NCBI GenBank assembly: GCA_013399015.1
Contig: VWZX01006822.1
Location: 372,001-436,000 of the forward strand
Length of the DNA: 64,000 bases
From: Galbula dea
Lineage: Eukaryota; Chordata; Aves; Piciformes; Galbulidae
Direction of reading: 5' to 3'
The notes beneath the pieces are model-generated. The model was not told the origin of the DNA. It made no database searches and saw only the letters and a list, made by a program, of their open reading frames with translations. Below are positions 51,501 through 61,924 of this stretch, one piece after another. The stretch's first letter is position 1; each line of letters opens with the position of its first letter. A program made the translations under genes and the position numbers.

Positions 51501-53242
51501 CCCATGACCAGCAAGTGAGTTACGTTTACTGCCATTCTCACACCAAAGATCAATTCAGCCCTGACCTCAGCCTTACCCTGTGGGTCTGTGCAGACTTATT
51601 ATGAGTGATTAGTTCAGATTTTCCCCTCCAGCATTTCACAGTGATGTTATGATCTCTAGGCTAGAGAAAGCCATGTGAGAACTTTCTAATGATTCCAAAC
51701 TTCTCTGAAGGAGAAACCTGCTCATCCTCCCCAATGGCTGGTTTCCACGACAAGGATCAGAGAAGAGTGACCTCTTAATGCTGTTCAGTCAGATGGCTAC
51801 AGTCACACCCTGGAACAGGGTGGCCTATATTAAGCCCCAGGTCCATGGATTTTGACAGTGCTCCTGCTGGTTGCTGTGGCCTTTTCTGAAAGGTTTCCCA
51901 TGGATTAAAATGACAGAAAAGGTAACTGAGCCACACATGGAAACAAGCTTTGAGTGAGACTTTCAAAATAAACCAAATAGGACTTGTGCCTCTTTTTCTT
52001 CTCAGGTTATGAAGAATACCTCAAAAATACTTTGATTCCTTTTTCTAACAACTTCTGCATTAGAATGTAACATTTTTCCTACCCATTTTATTATAATAGA
52101 TTTTCTCAATGCTTCAAGAATCAGCTGAAGCTACTCATTTTGGGACCAAACTTAAAAACAAATTGAAAGAGGAAGAAAGTAATTGTTCATAGATCTATCC
52201 AAAGCACCTTATGTATAGGTTTGGTATCAGTTTCACTCAAATGTCCAATGAGCCCACTGGAGAAGGAATCTCCTTCTGAAGGAGTCATGTAAAGCTTTAG
52301 AATATTTCTCCCTCTGGTGATCTAGTAATGATTACTCTTCTGAGAAAGTTCTCCAGATATTTCAAGAAGGAACTACCAACTTCTACACAGCACAGAGACA
52401 AGCTTGAATTTATCCCAAAGACTCAATATCAAGCTACTATATTATAAAAAAAAATGAGGAGATCCTTGATGAAAAGGGGCTTCAGCTACTCAGCTCTTCT
52501 ATAAAAATGTCCTGGTAAAATGCTGTCTGCTAAATCTGTGAGGAGGGTCAGTACTGCCTCAGCCTGACACATCTGCCACCTAAATTTCCTGTAACCTTGA
52601 GGCTTTATCCTATTCTTTTGTTGGCTTCACCTTCAAACACTGCACCCTGCCTGTCTAGGCTTAAAATGGAACTATGGTTAGAGCCCTTATGGATTTTAAG
52701 TGTACAGGCTAAAAGAAATAGTGAAAATAACAAAAATATCTACAGCAATAAGCAAAGACCTTTTAAGCAAAGTACTAGGAAAAAAGACCTAGCTTTTAGC
52801 AGTGACATGTCATTGGAAAAGTACCATGCCCTGTCCTGACATTTGAAACTGTAATGGCAAACACTCATTAAATTGGCTTTTCCTTAGTGTAATGATCCTG
52901 GAAGAGTTGCTGTAATTGCAACAGCTCTGTAATTTGCAACAGCTTTGGGGAATGGATTTATTAGCACAAATGGTAATAGTTACTAGAACAGGGCAACTTT
53001 TACAGCTTGATGTGCAGAGCAGGGAGGAGCTGTTATATCAGTGCTCTGACAAAAGCCTGGATTACTGTGATTGAACCATGCAGGAGGTGAAGGAGCAGGA
53101 ATCTTCTAACTTCTTCACTACTAGTGGATCTGAACAAATAATGCCACATTTTCTGTTCATAAGCTATGCAAGACTTCTTATTACATGTACATAATATTGT
53201 ACACAGCTCTTCATGCCCAGATTTGAGGAATGGTTGTACTGG
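48583..53242. other. Intergenic DNA, no gene seen
   Basis: No gene recognised in 4.7 kb. An (ATTA)n run is at 50604-50622. Open frames are at most 94 codons. Confidence 0.55.
50604..50622. repeat. (ATTA)n microsatellite
   Basis: Nineteen bases of perfect attaatta-type repeat. Confidence 0.9.
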
Positions 53243-53314
53243 AACTGGTTAAATAACCAGTTAAATAATCTGGTTAATAACCAGTTAAATAACTGTTTAA
53301 ATAATCTATTTGAA
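53243..53314. repeat. 12-bp minisatellite made of inverted half-units
   Basis: Six consecutive 12-bp units: aactggttaaat, aaccagttaaat, aatctggttaat, aaccagttaaat, aactgtttaaat, aatctatttgaa. Because ctggtt and aaccag are reverse complements, units can pair with each other. The period is divisible by three, so both strands stay open and read as leucine/asparagine (+) or leucine/phenylalanine (-) repeats. This explains small frames here without implying a gene. Confidence 0.9.
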
Positions 53315-54129
53315 ATTATTTGTGAGGAGAGATCTGTGGAAGTCAGTAATGGTGGCAATAGGCTCCTAGGTTATTTAAAGACAGAATATTCTGTGTAGAC
53401 ATTTCAGTGTGTCTGTACAAACCCTGCAGTTGATCAGGATGTCTCCCCTTGCACAGTTTAGCTCTTTTCCTCTTCCCAACTTTTCCCTTTTCAAAGCTTT
53501 GTATGGCCAGGGAAAGGTTTGTAACAAAGGTCTGTGACTTTTTACTCAGTTTTTTGGGGTAATCTGATCTAGGAGTGGTGATCAATCTACGAAACAGCTG
53601 CTCACTACTTACCTGAAAACTATGTTTTCAAAGTGATAATTTCAGGGTTGTGGATGGCATCTATCTGCTTTCCCAGGCCAGGAAAATTTGTTTCAATTGC
53701 TTTTTTACTAATGTTTCAGTGCAGCTTCCTTACCATCTCTCCTCAGAGACTGTGCTTTGCATTTCCTGTTTGCTTTTATTACTTAACCCATGATTTAACA
53801 CTACACATGTAGGCAGGAAGCTGTTACAAAAGTAATCCAGAGGCTTAAGATAACCTCAGAAAATAACACTGCAGCTAGCACTTTTTTCCTCCACAGCAAC
53901 ATGCCAAGTGGTATCATATCAGAATTTTCTATAGCTACTTCCAAACAGAGAACAGCTCTGCAATATTCTCTACTATCACAGGATCTTAAGCAGAGCTTTT
54001 ACAAAGAAAGAGCTACTCAAAGTAGAAGCAGTCTCTGTAGGGAAGTGGGAGAGAGAAGGGTTGGGAAAAGATTTGTTTTCTCAGGGCTGGAGCCTGATGC
54101 TGGCAGTCCAGATGTTGGAGTTTAAAATC
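53315..54129. other. Intergenic DNA, no gene seen
   Basis: Nothing recognised. Confidence 0.5.
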
Positions 54130-54300
54130 TGTTTCTAGTCCTGAGGTACTGGTGGACATTGGGCAGATCACTGGACCTACCATGTAAAATAAGGGGGGGG
54201 GGGAGGTTTAATATTTCCCACTTTTCAAGAAGGTGATTGAACTTAATCAAAGTCCTTTGAGAACATCAAATGAAAGGTGCTAGAAAAAATGTCATTAACA
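54130..54300 (+). repeat. MIR-type SINE, including the 3' end
   Basis: 'acattgggcagatcactgga', 'ccatgtaaaataaggggg', 'gtcctttgagaacatcaaat' and 'gaaaggtgctagaaaaaatg' match the MIR order actttgggcaagtcactt, catctgtaaaatgggg, gtgctttgagatcatcaga, tgaaaggtgctagagaaatg. The cctcagtttcc block is deleted. A G11 run (54193-54203) has grown within the tgggg part. Confidence 0.75.
54193..54203 (+). repeat. Poly-G run (G11) inside the MIR
   Basis: Eleven consecutive G, followed by agg. An unusual homopolymer for this AT-rich region, prone to length variation and sequencing error. Confidence 0.95.
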
Positions 54301-55006
54301 GTAGGAAGCCTTGACAAATGAACTTCAGCCTTCACCATATACTTTACTGTGAGAGAAGGTAATAACTTTGAGCTAGAAAGTTGACAAGGATATATCTTTG
54401 TCCCTTGGAAAGCACTGCTTCCTAGCAGCTTCATCCTACACATTACCAAGGCTTCTGTAACCTCATTTCAAAAACATGATGAGGGCACTCCAAATCCTCA
54501 CACTGTTACAAAAACTGACAATGCAGGAAGCTTATTAAAAGAAAAAGAAGTAACGTTGCAAAGATGGCACAGAAAAGTAGCAGTAATTGAATTCATTTTA
54601 CAGCTCCCAGATCATGCAGCCTCCCTGACTCATCCAAGTCACTTTGCTTTATTAGAACTGCCAGCATTACCCTGAGACAGTGTGGAATAAAAAATGGAAA
54701 ATGTGTTCAAAATGTGTGACCTCACTGGTGCAATAAGCTGACATGAAAAACACTTTCTTCCCACTGTGAAATGCCACGATATGGTAGCATTAGCTAGGAA
54801 GCAGATGTATATTGCTGCTGCTACTGTCATTGCCTCTGCCATACCTGTTTAGTGTACAGAGGATTTCAGGGCTCAAGGAATACACACTCAGCTGCCTCCA
54901 CGAGCTTAAAATGCAAAGCTTTACTTCTGGTTATAGTTCTGAGTAATATGGGGTAGAATCACTCTTGTGCATCTAAAAGATTAAGTGCTGTGAGATAACA
55001 CCCTTG
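54301..55006. other. Intergenic DNA, no gene seen
   Basis: Nothing recognised. Confidence 0.5.
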
Positions 55007-55900
55007 TATCACAGAATCATAGAAACACAGGATGGTTTGGGTTGGAAGGGACCTTAAAGATAACCTAGTTCCAATACCCCTGCCATGGGCAGGGACACCT
55101 TCCACTAAATCAGGCTGCTGTAAGCCCCATCCAACCTGGCATCGAACTCTGCCAGGGTTGGGGGATTCACAACTTCTCAGGGCAATCTGTTCCAGTGCCT
55201 CACCACCCTTGCAATAAAGAACTTCTTCCTTACATTTAATCTAAACCTAGCCTCTTTCAGTTTAAAACCCTTACCCCTCATCATATTGCTCCACTCCCCG
55301 ATATCGAGTTCCTCCCCATCTTTCCTGTAGGCTGCCTTTAAGTACTGAAAGGCCACTGCAAGGTCTTCCTGAAGCCTTCTCTTCTCCAGGCTAAACAACC
55401 ACAATTCTCTCAGCCTGTTATCACAGGGGAGATGCTCCAGCCCTCTGATGATCTATGTGACCTCCCTCTGGACCTATTTGAACAGGCCAATGCTGGGGAC
55501 CTTAGAGCTAAACACAACACTTCAGGTAGAGTCTCACCAGAGCAGAATAGAGGGGGAGAATCATCTCCCTTGACCCATTGGTCCTGTTTCTTTTGGTGCA
55601 GCCCAGGATATGGTTGGCTTTCTGGGCTGCAAGCACACATTGCCAGGCCATGTTGAGTTTCTTGTCAACCAACACCCCCAAGTCCTTCTCCACAAGAGTG
55701 TTCTCAATCCACTCATGGCCTAGCCTGCATTTGTGCTTGGGATTGCCCTGACCCATGTGCAGGATCTTGCACTTGGCCTTGTGGAACTTCATGAGGTTCA
55801 CATGGGCCCACCTCTCAAGCCTGTCAAGGTCCCTCTGGGTGGCATCCCTTCTCTCCAGAGTGTTGACTGCACCACACAAGTTGGTATTGTTGGCACCCTT
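55007..55900 (-). repeat. CR1 LINE, about 0.9 kb, with reverse-transcriptase C-terminal remnant
   Basis: Longest of the younger CR1 copies. On the reverse strand the 3' end (55007-55110) has the usual 'ggttggaagggaccttaaag' and 'ccatgggcagggacacct' blocks. Further inward, 55879 to 55508 keeps an open frame reading CR1 ORF2 motifs 'DLDRLERWAHVNLMKF', 'EKDLGVLVDKKLNMAWQC', 'LPLYSALVRLYLKC', and 55404 to 55177 reads 'LFSLEKRRLQEDLAVAFQYL' and 'VRHWNRLP'. The segment between these frames is broken by frameshifts. The endonuclease and most of the polymerase domain are missing, so it is a dead 5'-truncated copy, antisense to DPT. Confidence 0.95.
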
Positions 55901-56390
55901 CTGCTCTCATAGTAGGGTAAAAAAACCCAGTAGTCCATGAGTCAGAGAGTCAGACTTTTGTAGACACAGGAACTTCAGCAGTACAGCTACTCCAGTAAAA
56001 CCAGATGACACTACTTTCATGTAACCTCATTTTGCAGACACAGGTCTGACTAAGCCTGAACCCTTGCCATTCTCATTGCAGCTCTAGTATCTCTGTGTTT
56101 GCCAAATAAAACACAGCTTTTCTGTTCTGTCTTCTATTTCTTTCCCACAGCAAACTAAGCTATAATGCCACAGGGTGCTAAGATAAAACCTAAGATTAAG
56201 CTAGCTACTTTTATCAATTTGAATAATGCTACTCCATCTGTGATTTTAGTTCAAAGTACTGCAATCTCTCTGCATTTCATGGTTGTAACATGGCATGGTA
56301 GGAGAATACTGCAGCATCTCTCCTCATGGCTCCAAGGGACTAACACCACCTTCGGTGCTAAGTAATGCTGCATCTAGTACTTGAAGCAGT
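55901..56390. other. Spacer between two CR1 copies, no gene seen
   Basis: Nothing recognised. Confidence 0.5.
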
Positions 56391-56490
56391 ACAGAAACAC
56401 AGAATAATTTGTGTTGCAAAGGACATTCCTCTTAAGACCTCTTGTCCAAACTGTGCTCAAAGCACAGCTACCTTTGAAGTTATGCAAGGG
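56391..56490 (-). repeat. CR1 LINE 3'-end fragment, diverged
   Basis: 'cagaataatttgtgttgcaa', 'aggacattcctcttaagacc' and 'tcttgtccaaactgtgctca' track the reversed CR1 terminus (cagaatcatttgggttgga, aggacctttaagatc, atcgagtccaac). Only about 100 bp remain. Confidence 0.65.
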
Positions 56491-57399
56491 AGGATGAGTG
56501 TCAAGAACAATAACTGTCATCTGCCATCATGGGGCAAGATAGAAATGAAATACTTGTTTGTGTGGATTAAATCTAGCATTTCTAAAACTGACAGGAAATA
56601 GAATTACCAGACAAATGATGATTCCATAGCAAGGAACTATAATGAAAGTTTGGTCTTAGGACCTCATATTTACTACTTCATTGACACTTTCTGCTTTTCT
56701 GGAGACTGGAAGTGCAAAATATGCAGTTGATCTTTTTAAAATCAAATTAAAGGGTAAGTAATTTCAGAGAGGGACAGATTTTTAGTATCATTGAGTTTTC
56801 TCCTAGTGTAAACTCTAGCTGAAGCCAACCCCAGTCACCAACCCGCAGACTAGTTTGCAGCTCTTCTAGCCACTGGCTTTTGAACTACTGTGATTCACTG
56901 GCCAGAACAGAGTAAGGCATAGTGCTTAATGTGCCAGCGAGTCAGTGGAGACACAGCTAAAATTGCAGCTTTCGGCACTGGCAACATCAGTGGAATTATC
57001 TGGGTTGAAACAATGTTGTGAAATGTTAGCAAAACAAGTCACATGTGGCCTCAGCTTTGCTCCATGAACCAAGCAGCTGTGAACTGCAGGGCTGAATGAG
57101 TATTACTCAGAAACAAGATTCGAGTGCTCACACTACTCTCTTTTTTAGCCACAGTTTTTCCCACTCACAAACACCACTCTTCTCCAAGGTGACTAAAAAC
57201 CATCATGTCCCTTGTGTCAGAAATTCTACTCTCTTCTGGGTTTATGCAGTATCAGAGTAAAGCATGACATTTAATATTAAAAGTCCCCAGAAAGCACTGG
57301 ATCTTGAAACACCAGCTGTAGATTTTGAGGCAGTCCCTGGTCAGGACATGTCTGCACTGCCATGACTGCTACAGGGAATTGTAGTCCCACACCTCTCCT
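56491..57399. other. Spacer between two CR1 copies, no gene seen
   Basis: Nothing recognised. Confidence 0.5.
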
Positions 57400-57608
57400 A
57401 GAATCATAGACTCATTTGGGTTGGAAAAGACCCTTAAGATCATCGAGTCCGGCCATTAACCTAACACTACTAAGTCCACAGCTAAACCATGTCCCTAAGT
57501 GCAATGTCTCCAGGCCTTTTATATCTCTTTAGGGATGGTGACCCAACCACTTTCCTGGCAGCCTGTTCCAGGGCTTGACAATAATATCCAACCTAAACTT
57601 CCCCTGCT
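57400..57608 (-). repeat. CR1 LINE 3'-end copy
   Basis: Reverse CR1 terminus: 'agaatcatagactcatttgg', 'ttggaaaagacccttaagat', 'catcgagtccggccattaac', 'ctaaaccatgtccctaagtg', 'ctggcagcctgttccagggc', 'aatatccaacctaaacttcc'. Similarity stops at about 57608, where CpG-rich unrelated sequence begins. Confidence 0.93.
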
Positions 57609-59700
57609 CCTGTTCACTGTCTTTCCTGCCCCCAGACAAATCACTTCTTGATCGCATTGCTGCATGGAATTGCCACTCTGTTCGCCGAGACCAGGCAGCG
57701 TAGACTGTATGTAGGAAGTGACAATAGACACCTCGAAGCTTCACATGCATGTCAAAGGTAGGCAAAGGAAGACTGTGCCCTACTCTCCTCCCTCTTCTCA
57801 TCCCCTTTTGACCCTGATTTTGTGTGGGCTATGTGAGAACTTCTTTCCAAGGAATGGTGCTTATGAAAGGTTATGTGAGGTGAGGATCATTTATATATGA
57901 TAACATGGTGCTTCCTGCTCAAATGTCTTCCAGAATGCCTCTCAGGCACATACAGCAGTGGGCAATGCTCCCAGATGTGATTACATGTCTAAGGAAGTAA
58001 GAGGGAAAAAACATACATTATTGAGTTAGCTGAAAAGCTCATGGGAGATCATGCCATTCAAGTCTGCACTCTGATTCCCATGGGATAATTGTGGGGTTTT
58101 AAACCTCAAATTTCCTCTCTCTTTAGTCTTGGGCTACCTGTGTCCCCTACTGTTACCTAAGATCTAGAAGAGAGCAGCTACAAGGAAAGGGCTGTTCTGT
58201 GCTGTCTCCATAACCCTCCTTCCCAGGTGGCTGGTGCTGCTGCAGCTGGAGGTGAGGCACTGAGCTACATCAGCAGCTCTCAGCTGCCAGGTTCATGTGG
58301 ATCTGCACTGGTTGTGAGCATGGACAACTGAGATATTGCTGAACTGTGCTCCTGGCAAACAGCTCAGCTCCTACTTACAGTTTTGTCAAACAATGCTCTG
58401 CTACAAAAAAAAACAACAACAAAAAAAAAACCAAAAAAAAAAGGCCATCAGCAAAAGCCATGAAAATTCCTGCTTGAAGAGGTTGAAGACAGCTTTTAAG
58501 ATCTGGGGCTGATTAGGAAAGGGATCTGTCTCCTGGGATGCTTATACTCCTGCAAAGCAATGACCAGGCGTGATGGGTTTGGAGATCCCTGGAGAAGAGC
58601 AAGTCCACTGTTACCTACCACAGATCTTTTTCCTGACAGTATCAGCAACAATGGGGAAGAGTAGTAGTGAAAAGAGGGGAGGAGAAACTTGCAGCAAGAA
58701 ACAGTCCCTGGATCCTTTGTTGTGATTTCACTGGAAGAGACAGGATCTGAATCTGGAGCTGGCCCAAGAGTCACAGGTTTCACTAGTAAAACAGGCAATG
58801 TATGCATATCTAGGTTTTTATATTGACTTTGGACTGTCCTACTTATTAAAACATGGACAAGTCCCACAGTTTTCTTTGAGTCAAGCACACAGTTATATAA
58901 AGCACTCTGTTCCACATTCTCCTGAATAGGCTGGGTTCCTGATAAAGAGATTACCTGAAGATGTGGCATATAAACATGTTTCCAAGTGGCAAGTCAGGTT
59001 TTGAATGTACAGCACAGCGGTTCCTCAGCAGAAGACCAGTGTCCCCTGTTTCTAGTCCCTGATAAGTGGAAGGTATCTTAAAGGGTCTTGCTCAAAGATT
59101 GCAATAGGTTATGATGATACATGAAGTTTATAAGAACTTGCTTATATGCTTTTTCCTCACATTAAAATGTCTGCTGAGCCTACAGTTACAGTATTCACAC
59201 ACAGTCATAGCAAGATCAGTTGTGCAGGGAAGAAGCTGATGCCCTACTTCTCAGGGTGGGCTGTTTCCATGTCAAGCCAGAGTCTCAGTCATTTAGGCTC
59301 CATTTCACTTCCAACCAAACCAAATCAAAATGTCTAAAGGAATTTTTACAACAGGAGCAGTGAATTCCTCCACCTTGTGCAATTCTCCTCTTTCTAGGGA
59401 CTGGCAGAATCATCTCACACATATTTAGGAAAGAGAGGGTGGGGACACACACACATGATCAGATTTTGTTGCAAGTTACTAATGATGAAAACAAATTCAA
59501 ATAGAGATTTAATTTCTAATAAAGTAGTTTTCAAACTTAAGTGCTCTCTTGAGGATGAAATTGGGATGTCTGTGACAGTGGTACTACAACGTGTTTCTTG
59601 CTCTGTAACAGTAGTTCTGCAGCAAAGGATCACAGATGGTTTGTGGTGGTGGCAAGACCCTGCTCTTGTGGCTTGCCAACTTACAGTACTTGCAGAATTC
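57609..59700. other. DPT upstream DNA, no gene seen
   Basis: 57645-57745 holds a small cluster of CpGs (gatcgc, ttcgccgag, cagcgtag, ctcgaag). 58404-58442 is an A-rich run with C interruptions. A 157-codon reverse frame at 58496-58969 shows no signal, domain or family motif and is not called. About 1 kb of ordinary sequence then leads to the DPT promoter. Confidence 0.55.
58404..58442. repeat. A-rich simple repeat
   Basis: Poly-A interrupted by single or double C (aacaacaac, then A10, cc, A10). It may be a decayed poly-A tail, but no adjoining retrogene or LINE was recognised. Confidence 0.85.
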
Positions 59701-59713
59701 CACCTTAAAAGTA

Positions 59714-59718
59714 ATTGG
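59714..59718 (-). promoter_or_regulatory. Inverted CCAAT box, candidate
   Basis: 'attgg' lies about 130 bp upstream of the inferred DPT start site, a usual distance for a CCAAT box. Position and motif only; short motifs occur by chance. Confidence 0.3.
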
Positions 59719-59811
59719 ACGTTTCTGTAACTCAGAGAAGGTTTGCTAAGCAATGACACATTGCAGTTGGATCTTGAAGCATAACATCTGGAAGCCAAAT
59801 GTTAGAGGCAA

Positions 59812-59819
59812 TATAAAAG
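59812..59819 (+). promoter_or_regulatory. DPT: TATA box of DPT
   Basis: The motif tataaaag lies 52 bp before the DPT start codon. With the usual 25-31 bp spacing, transcription should start near 59840-59846, giving a 5' UTR of about 25-30 bases. No CpG island surrounds it, consistent with a tissue-restricted, TATA-driven promoter. The start codon context (A at -3, G at +4) is strong. Confidence 0.7.
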
Positions 59820-59870
59820 GGCCAGTCCAACAAACCAGCGGGGCATTTCTAAGACAGGAACATCCTCAGT

Positions 59871-60169
59871 ATGGACCTTGTCCTTCTCTGTGTGTTCCTG
59901 CCTCTAATGACCATGGCATGGGGCCAGTACGGTGACTATTACTACGGTCCCTATAACTACGGAGATAATGATGAATGGGTCAATGTGTACCGGCAAGGTT
60001 TCAACTTCCAGTGCCCACATGGGCAGGTGATTGTGGCTGTCAGGAGTGTTTTCAACAAGAAGGAAGGCTCCGACAGACTGTGGAACTACGCCTGCATGCC
60101 GGCGGCCCAGAGCCTCGGTGAGCCGACAGAGTGCTGGTGGGAAGAGATCAACAGGGCGGGAACTGAATG
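59871..60169 (+). CDS. DPT: Dermatopontin, first coding exon (partial gene)
   Basis: Dermatopontin is a secreted extracellular-matrix protein (also called TRAMP) that binds decorin, fibronectin and TGF-beta and promotes collagen fibril assembly. This exon encodes residues 1-99 and two bases of codon 100, about half of the usual 201 residues. Residues 1-18 form a hydrophobic signal peptide ending AWG, cleaved before Gln19. Residues 20-40 are tyrosine-rich and acidic (Y20, Y23-25, Y28, Y30, Y40), typical sulfation sites. Then come the conserved blocks 'QCPHGQVIVAVRS', 'KKEGSDRLWNYACMP', 'SLGEPTECWWEEINRAG', with Cys48, Cys75 and Cys88 of the family. The exon ends at ...GAATG followed by gtagga, a plausible donor splitting the Trp100 codon; reading on meets a stop at once. 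Position 70 is Leu in the DR-x-W motif, where mammals have Gln. Other exons lie past the window. Confidence 0.96.
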
Positions 60170-60469
60170 GTAGGATACCCCCAATCATCCCCAGAGGGCA
60201 CAGCCCTGATAACCCCTGTGGGATGCGGGTGCTAATGCTGCAGTCAGAGCAATGCAAAGACGTCTTGCTGCCATCATAACCAGTGGCTTCGCTGCCCTGA
60301 ACGACTGCCTGAGACTCATTAATCATGACACATAATGTGTGAGGTGATCAGCATCCCATTTGCCTTCTCTGTAGCAGTTTCTTGCTGGAGGGTCTCAGTG
60401 TGCTTTGGAAATGCTTTGTCATTTGGTCACTCACAGACTCAGCTGGAAAGTGGTTTGTCTTGATATAGT

Positions 60470-60605
60470 TTCACAGATGAGGAAAATAAGGCATAAACCT
60501 TCAGTAAGGATAAAGTCCCTCTTGAAAGGATACACACTGAATCAGTGACTAAACTGGGGAACAAATTCTAAAATTTCTTCCTCTGTCCTCCTGCTCTTAT
60601 CAGTA
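60470..60605 (-). repeat. MIR-type SINE fragment in DPT intron 1
   Basis: 'tttcacagatgaggaaaata' and 'aggcataaac' match reversed MIR (tttacagatgaggaaactg, aggcacagag). Further on, 'cactgaatcagtgactaaac' and 'tggggaacaaattctaaaat' follow the cacacagcgagtcagtggc, agagctgggaatagaac part, and 'cttcctctgtcctcctgctc' takes the place of the SINE head. Diverged but colinear. Confidence 0.65.
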
Positions 60606-61924
60606 GAAAAAAAAATATTCTCCGTATTGCACTAGCTTTTCTCTTTGTGTTTTTGTTGCTAAGCTTTTTGGCTTAGGCACGAGTCAAAGGCTGTTTTCTT
60701 GTCATGCTGGTATTACAGGAGCCAAAAATCTACACTAACAAGTGATGATATATAGATGCATGACAATGATAACAAAAGGGCATGTTAATTCCTTAATACG
60801 GTCAGTTTAGGTTAACTAAACATTACTTTTTCCATCAACCTTAGAGGCAAAGGTGATAACATTTTATGGCCACAGTAATTTCTGGAAATATGCACAGTGT
60901 TTCATATTTAGGCAGTACATACCCAGCATTTAATTATCTTGGTTTTTTCATGAAATGTGAAACACAGTTTTGGAAAGCTCTGAGTTTGAAACTTTCTTTG
61001 GACAGAATGAAATGAATGCAAGAATATTTTCAAATACTTGAAATGGTTTTACTCTAGAATTGCAATGTGATTTTTGTAGATTTCACATTATATGGGAACA
61101 AATTAGCAATGAAATGTGAAGCTTCTGCTTTTTAAATGATTCAAAATTTTGTTCTGAATTATTCATCCTCTTTCATTTACCATGTGATACATTCCTATGG
61201 CTGATGCAATTGCTAAGGAAAAGAAGATTGACCTTATACTTAATTTCTGAATAAGAACTGAAAAGAATGAGGGAGGGCTGCAAAACAGGCAGAAAGAAGA
61301 CTGTGATAATCCTGGATGACTCCTTTATTTTTCATACATTGATTACTTATCGCATAGTAATTTTTAATTAGACCTTTCTATGGTTCAAAATAAAATTTCT
61401 ATTCTCTTTCTAAAAATCTCTGGCAGCAAAACCCCAGCAGGCTGATCCCAGACTGGAGTGAAAAAGAGGGCTAGCAAACAGCCAGCCTGGGGTGTCTGAG
61501 TGCAAACTCAAACCTAAAATTAGTGTGATGGCATGGAGATAGTCTGTGGGGCCTTTGACAATCCCACACCTTCTCTCCTGGCAGTCTCTCTTCCATGCTC
61601 AGCTCAGTGCTATTGGGAGCCATCACCAATTCTCCAGAGATTCACTTAGTAATCAAGTGTGACCACAAATGAGAGTTACAATCTGCACCATTAGTTCCTG
61701 TTTAGCCACCTTTATTTCCCCTCTCATCTCCTGATGAACCAACCTTTTGGTGAGCAATGCATCATCCTCATGTTAGCTGACACAGTACCCTGCTGGACTC
61801 ACTAGTCCATTCCCCATCCATGGAGGTTGGACTTTAATACTCCTTCTTCAGCTCTGCCTCACAGGGTATTTTGTCTCACCTTGCACATCACATTCTGGGA
61901 TATTCAATGACTTGTACCACCAAT

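Noticed and set aside
53213..53398. Frames with Leu/Asn repeats on + and Leu/Phe repeats on -
   Set aside because: They are the translation of a 12-bp minisatellite, not a coding gene.
55508..55879. Possible working reverse-transcriptase gene
   Set aside because: Only the C-terminal part of CR1 ORF2 remains, broken by frameshifts; it is a dead LINE copy.
58496..58969. 157-codon reverse frame about 1 kb upstream of DPT
   Set aside because: No domain, signal peptide or family motif seen and no nearby promoter elements. Expression data would be needed to revive it.
59904..60326. 140-codon reverse frame opposite DPT exon 1
   Set aside because: Shadow of the real exon; the + strand frame matches dermatopontin residue by residue.
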